A stretch of DNA of 64,000 nucleotides, taken from Tolumonas sp008015085 (GTDB lineage Bacteria; Pseudomonadota; Gammaproteobacteria; Enterobacterales; Aeromonadaceae). Numbering within the stretch: the stretch's first letter is position 1; the number at the start of each line of letters is the position of its first letter. Positions 60,597 through 64,000 of the stretch are shown here, in pieces. The position numbers and the translations under genes were made by a program. The stretch covers positions 1 through 64,000 of the forward strand of contig JAJUJX010000014.1 in the NCBI GenBank assembly GCA_029265125.1, read 5' to 3'. Under the pieces are notes generated by a model. That model searched no databases and had not been told where the DNA came from. It saw only the letters and a program-made list of their open reading frames with translations.

Positions 60597-61118
60597 ATGC
60601 CCATTATCCTTGGAATTGACCCCGGTTCCCGTATTACCGGTTATGGCGTGATCCGCCAGCATACTGGCAAGGTGGAATATCTGGGATCAGGCTGTATCAG
60701 AACAAGTGGCGATCACTTGTCGGAAAAACTGAAGCAGATCTATGACGGCATCAGCGAGATTATTCTGCAGTTTAAACCGGAACTGTTTGCTATCGAGCAA
60801 GTGTTCATGGCGAAAAATCCGGATTCGGCGCTCAAACTTGGCCAGGCGCGCGGCTCTGCGATTGTTGCAGCCGTGAATGCTGGATTGCCGGTCGCGGAAT
60901 ATTCTGCCCGACAGGTGAAACAGTCTGTTGTGGGCACTGGAGCTGCAGATAAAGAGCAGGTGCAGCACATGGTCAAGCAGTTGCTGAAATTGCCCGCTTG
61001 CCCACAGGCCGATGCCGCCGATGCGCTGGCCGTGGCGCTCTGTCATACCCACACTCAGCAAAGCCTGATCCGTATGGCGGGTAAGGTGCATGGCACGGTG
61101 CGTGGGCGTCTCAGATAA
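60597..61118 (+). CDS. ruvC: Holliday junction resolvase RuvC
   Basis: The endonuclease that cuts Holliday junctions after RuvAB branch migration. 173 residues, as in E. coli. Acidic active-site residues are visible in LGIDPGSRITG, FAIEQVF and ADAADALAVALCH. ATG 60597 is chosen by homology; an upstream in-frame start adds 14 unrelated residues. It is separated from ruvAB by a LexA box, suggesting ruvC is not SOS-controlled here. Confidence 0.96.
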   Translation: MPIILGIDPGSRITGYGVIRQHTGKVEYLGSGCIRTSGDHLSEKLKQIYDGISEIILQFKPELFAIEQVFMAKNPDSALKLGQARGSAIVAAVNAGLPVAEYSARQVKQSVVGTGAADKEQVQHMVKQLLKLPACPQADAADALAVALCHTHTQQSLIRMAGKVHGTVRGRLR

Positions 61119-61129
61119 ACACTGAATAA

Positions 61130-61145
61130 CTGGATGTTCATCCAG
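61130..61145 (+). promoter_or_regulatory. LexA (SOS) box for ruvAB
   Basis: CTGGATGTTCATCCAG is a near-perfect palindrome of CTGG-N8-CCAG type, closely resembling the known E. coli ruvAB LexA site (CTGGATATCTATCCAG, from memory). It lies 47 nt before the ruvA start. The surrounding dyad extends to 61125-61150. Confidence 0.82.
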
Positions 61146-61191
61146 TTATTTATTATGCTACCGCAGATAATTTGGTATAGGAGCAACGCTC

Positions 61192-61812
61192 GTGATTGGC
61201 AGACTGCATGGCATCATCATTGAAAAATCCCCCCCGGAAATTCTGCTCGACGTTGGTGGAGTAGGGTATGAACTGCAGCTACCGATGACCTGCTTCTATG
61301 AATTACCGGCTATCGGGCAGGAAGCCACCATCATCACGCATTTTGTGGTGCGCGAAGATGCGCAGTTGCTGTATGGCTTTAACACCAAACAAGAACGCAC
61401 CCTGTTCCGTGAATTGCTGAAAGCCAATGGTGTTGGCCCGAAACTGGCGCTGGCGATCATGTCTGGTATGTCAGCGAATCAATTTGTTGCCTGCGTCGAA
61501 CGCGAAGATGTTTCCTCATTAGTTAAATTACCTGGTGTCGGTAAGAAAACCGCTGAACGTCTGATTGTGGAAATGAAAGATCGCCTCAAGGGCTGGACCA
61601 GCCATGATCTGTTCACGCCTTATACCGATTCCGCTCCAGCAGACAACACGAGTGTGCCTGAGTCAACTGATACGGTGGAAAGCGAAGCTGTCGCAGCGCT
61701 GCTGGCCTTGGGCTATAAACCACAGCAAGCCAGTCTGGTGGTCAGCAAAGTGATTAAACCAGAAATGAGCGTGGAAAATGTTATCCGCGAAGCATTGCGT
61801 GCCATGTTGTAA
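61192..61812 (+). CDS. ruvA: Holliday junction branch migration protein RuvA
   Basis: Binds four-way junctions as a tetramer and loads RuvB. 206 residues (E. coli 203). OB domain (~1-64, IGRLHGIIIEKSPPE), HhH domain with NGVGPKLALAIMSGM and LPGVGKKTAERLIVEMKD, a flexible linker (~140-160) and a C-terminal RuvB-binding domain. The start is GTG 61192 with AGGAG 8 nt upstream. Confidence 0.97.
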   Translation: MIGRLHGIIIEKSPPEILLDVGGVGYELQLPMTCFYELPAIGQEATIITHFVVREDAQLLYGFNTKQERTLFRELLKANGVGPKLALAIMSGMSANQFVACVEREDVSSLVKLPGVGKKTAERLIVEMKDRLKGWTSHDLFTPYTDSAPADNTSVPESTDTVESEAVAALLALGYKPQQASLVVSKVIKPEMSVENVIREALRAML

Positions 61813-61825
61813 CAGGATTTGAAGA

Positions 61826-62842
61826 ATGATAGAAGCGGATCGACTGATCGCCCCGGCACCAGTAACGTCTGACGAAGAACAACTGGATCGCGCCATTCGC
61901 CCGAAAATGCTCGCTGATTATCAGGGGCAGGATCAGGTACGCACACAGATGGAGATCTTCATTGAAGCCGCACGTCGCCGTAGTGAAGCGCTGGATCATG
62001 TGTTGATCTTTGGCCCGCCAGGTCTGGGTAAAACCACTTTGGCAAATATTGTTGCCAATGAGATGGGGGTCAATATCAAAACCACCTCAGGCCCGGTGTT
62101 GGAAAAGGCGGGCGACCTTGCTGCGTTACTGACCAATCTTGAACCACATGATGTGCTGTTTATTGATGAGATCCATCGACTCAGCCCGGTGGTGGAAGAA
62201 GTGCTCTATCCGGCGATGGAAGATTATCAGCTGGATATCATGATAGGCGAAGGGCCAGCGGCGCGTTCCATCAAACTGGAGCTGCCTCCCTTTACGCTGA
62301 TTGGTGCCACCACTCGAGCCGGTTCGCTGACATCGCCACTGCGTGATCGTTTCGGCATCGTGCAACGCCTCGAATTTTATAAAGTCGAAGATCTGGCGCA
62401 TATCGTTGCCCGCAGTGCCAGTTGTCTGGGCCTGTCGCTCGATGCACAAGGTGCGTTTGAAATTGCCAAACGGGCCCGAGGGACTCCGCGTATTGCTAAC
62501 CGCTTACTGCGCCGGGTACGTGACTTCGCTGAAATCCGTTCTGATGGTCATATTTCCGACCAGATCGCGGCACAGGCACTGGATATGCTGGATGTCGATA
62601 ATGCCGGTTTTGATTACATGGACAGAAAACTGCTGCTGGCGATCATCGATAAATTCATGGGAGGTCCGGTTGGCGTTGAAAACTTGGCGGCGGCGATCGG
62701 TGAAGAAAAAGAAACGATTGAAGATGTGCTGGAGCCTTATCTGATCCAGCAGGGTTTTTTACAGCGAACCCCTCGAGGGCGCATTGCCACTCCTCGTGCT
62801 TATTTACATTTTGGTCTTACCACTCCGGAACGTCAGGTTTAA
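61826..62842 (+). CDS. ruvB: Holliday junction helicase RuvB
   Basis: Hexameric AAA+ motor for branch migration. 338 residues. Walker A FGPPGLGKTTLANIV, Walker B VLFIDEIHRLSP, sensor 1 IGATTRAGSLTSPLRDRFG and a C-terminal winged helix (QQGFLQRTPRGR). It starts 13 nt after ruvA and forms one operon with it. Confidence 0.98.
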   Translation: MIEADRLIAPAPVTSDEEQLDRAIRPKMLADYQGQDQVRTQMEIFIEAARRRSEALDHVLIFGPPGLGKTTLANIVANEMGVNIKTTSGPVLEKAGDLAALLTNLEPHDVLFIDEIHRLSPVVEEVLYPAMEDYQLDIMIGEGPAARSIKLELPPFTLIGATTRAGSLTSPLRDRFGIVQRLEFYKVEDLAHIVARSASCLGLSLDAQGAFEIAKRARGTPRIANRLLRRVRDFAEIRSDGHISDQIAAQALDMLDVDNAGFDYMDRKLLLAIIDKFMGGPVGVENLAAAIGEEKETIEDVLEPYLIQQGFLQRTPRGRIATPRAYLHFGLTTPERQV

Positions 62843-62851
62843 ACCTGACGT
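62830..62851 (+). terminator. Palindrome over the ruvB stop codon
   Basis: ACGTCAGG and CCTGACGT flank TTTAAA, a 22-bp perfect palindrome that includes the TAA stop. CTCATCATTTTTC follows. It is a probable ruvAB terminator. Confidence 0.65.
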
Positions 62852-63004
62852 CTCATCATTTTTCTCGCTTTTATTCCTGATTTATAACGAAGACGGACTC
62901 AATTTATTTTGTGTTGTTATTAATATGTTAATGAATTGGTTTGTTTCTCATAATTCGCAATGAAAATAATAAAACTGTAATCACTCCCGTAATAAAGCTG
63001 ATTT

Positions 63005-63018
63005 TTGAGTTAAATCAA
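63005..63018 (+). promoter_or_regulatory. FNR-like box upstream of cydA
   Basis: TTGAGTTAAATCAA differs at one position from the FNR consensus TTGAT-N4-ATCAA. It lies 266 nt before the cydA ATG. Confidence 0.6.
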
Positions 63019-63081
63019 CAAAAAGGAATTAATTAATCATTAACTCACCGATGTGATTTACAATAAAACAACCCAACCAAG

Positions 63082-63096
63082 GTTAAATAATGGTTA
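63082..63096 (+). promoter_or_regulatory. ArcA-like direct repeat
   Basis: GTTAAATAATGGTTA contains two GTTA half-sites 11 bp apart, the spacing of ArcA boxes. In E. coli, ArcA-P activates cydAB when oxygen is low. Confidence 0.55.
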
Positions 63097-63283
63097 AATT
63101 TGAGAGCTGTTCTCATCTTTTTTGTTTCGCAAAAATGCTAAGTTTTAACTACATTTATGGCAAAAATGATCCAAATTTGTGTCAAATAGTATAACATTTA
63201 CTTAAAATGCAACATTAGAATGACGACGCCGGATTATACGGATTAAGTCTGCAAAAAATTGTCACTTATGATGAGGAATAATC

Positions 63284-64000
63284 ATGATCAATGAACTTGT
63301 GGTTGATCTGTCGCGGCTCCAGTTTGCCGCTACAGCACTCTATCACTTCCTGTTCGTTCCATTAACAATCGGGATGACATTCATCCTGGCAATAATGGAG
63401 TCAGTGTATGTGATGACAAACAACCCTATCTATAAGGACATGACCAAGTTCTGGGGTAAATTATTTGGTATCAATTTTGCCCTGGGGGTGACTACCGGTC
63501 TGACCATGGAGTTCCAGTTTGGTACCAACTGGTCATATTATTCTCATTACGTCGGTGACATTTTTGGTGCGCCACTGGCGATCGAAGGTTTGATGGCATT
63601 CTTCCTTGAATCCACCTTCGTGGGCATGTTCTTCTTCGGGTGGGATCGTTTGACTAAAGTCCAGCATCTGACTTCCACATGGCTAATGGCATTAGGTACT
63701 AACTTGTCAGCACTGTGGATCCTGGTTGCTAACGGCTGGATGCAATTTCCGGTTGGTTCAGAATTCAATTTTGAAACCATGCGTATGGAAATGGTCAGTT
63801 TTGCTGATCTGATTTTCAACCCGGTTGCACAGGTTAAATTCGTACACACAGTGGCTGCGGGTTATACCTGTGGTTCTATGTTCGTTCTAGGCATATCGTC
63901 CTACTATCTACTGAGAAAGCGTGATATTCCGTTCGCTCGTCGTTCATTCGCGATCGCCGCTGCTTTTGGTATGGCATCGATTTTGTCAGTGATTGTGCTT
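63284..64000 (+). CDS. cydA: Cytochrome bd ubiquinol oxidase subunit I, partial
   Basis: The first 239 codons of subunit I; the gene continues beyond the window. It encodes the haem-bearing inner-membrane subunit of the high-oxygen-affinity bd oxidase. Seen here are QFAATALYHFLFVPLTIGM with the haem-ligand histidine (H21; E. coli H19), LGVTTGLTMEFQFGTNWSYY, AIEGLMAFFLESTFVG and VKFVHTVAAGY with a second haem ligand. The Q-loop lies beyond the end. GAGGAA precedes the ATG. cydB is expected downstream. Confidence 0.97.
   Translation, partial: MINELVVDLSRLQFAATALYHFLFVPLTIGMTFILAIMESVYVMTNNPIYKDMTKFWGKLFGINFALGVTTGLTMEFQFGTNWSYYSHYVGDIFGAPLAIEGLMAFFLESTFVGMFFFGWDRLTKVQHLTSTWLMALGTNLSALWILVANGWMQFPVGSEFNFETMRMEMVSFADLIFNPVAQVKFVHTVAAGYTCGSMFVLGISSYYLLRKRDIPFARRSFAIAAAFGMASILSVIVL

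Larger units (their letters stand above)
62852..63283 (+). promoter_or_regulatory. cydA upstream regulatory region
   Basis: A 432-nt very AT-rich gap with no coding sign. It contains an FNR-like site, an ArcA-like direct repeat and several further GTTA/TAAC elements (e.g. 63040-63048, 63191-63196), as expected for the redox-controlled cyd promoter. No clear RNA gene is seen. Confidence 0.7.

Overview
The window is a 64 kb stretch of chromosome from a gammaproteobacterium. Nearly every protein is a close relative of an Escherichia coli or Vibrio/Aeromonas housekeeping protein, and many local gene orders match E. coli: potFGHI, dnaB-alr, pabA-argD, csrA-tRNA-Ser-tRNA-Arg, ftsB-ispD-ispF-truD-surE-pcm-nlpD-rpoS, pncC-recA-recX-alaS, miaB-ybeZ-ybeY-corC-lnt, yebC-ruvC-ruvA-ruvB and relA-mazG-pyrG-eno. 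Together with moderate GC content and the mix of enteric-like and Aeromonas-like genes, this suggests the Aeromonadales, for example a Tolumonas-like organism. That genus guess is inference from remembered sequences, not from a search.

Layout. 0-7 kb: the distal end of an rRNA operon (5S rRNA, tRNA-Thr), three minus-strand genes (a DUF2799-like lipoprotein, an HDOD protein, CreA), the potFGHI putrescine ABC transporter and tRNA-Pro. 7-16 kb: the metal exporter FieF, CysE, an unassigned membrane protein, ZapB, RraA, an MHS-type transporter, a PrpA-like phosphatase, YchJ, PabA and ArgD. 16-24 kb: Crp, YheU, a divergent MocR regulator / LysE exporter / amino-acid racemase cluster around a perfect palindrome, an unusual PlsC-like acyltransferase and BarA. 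24-32 kb: RlmD, RelA, MazG, PyrG, Eno. 32-38 kb: the ftsB-to-rpoS cluster. 38-48 kb: MutS, PncC, RecA, RecX, AlaS, CsrA, two tRNAs, DnaB, Alr. 48-57 kb: a small lipoprotein, a CheX-like protein, DusA, a DUF465 protein, a HAD phosphatase and the lnt-to-miaB cluster. 57-64 kb: an FmdB-type zinc ribbon protein, AspS, YebC, RuvC, RuvA, RuvB and the first 239 codons of cydA, which runs off the end of the window.

How the genes fit together. Several global regulators lie close to each other: Crp, BarA (whose pathway normally ends on CsrA), RelA, RpoS and CsrA. DNA repair is also concentrated here (MutS, RecA, RecX, RuvABC), with recognisable LexA boxes before recA and ruvA. cydA has FNR-like and ArcA-like sites upstream, as expected for an oxygen-regulated oxidase.

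I found no insertion sequence, prophage, CRISPR array or clear island, and no wholly new multi-gene system. The best leads are small: stem-loops that abut or cover the ribosome-binding sites of rpoS and of the DUF465 gene, the palindrome-controlled MocR/LysE/racemase cluster, an acyltransferase with an altered catalytic motif, a HAD enzyme lacking its usual second aspartate, and an unassigned membrane transporter next to cysE.
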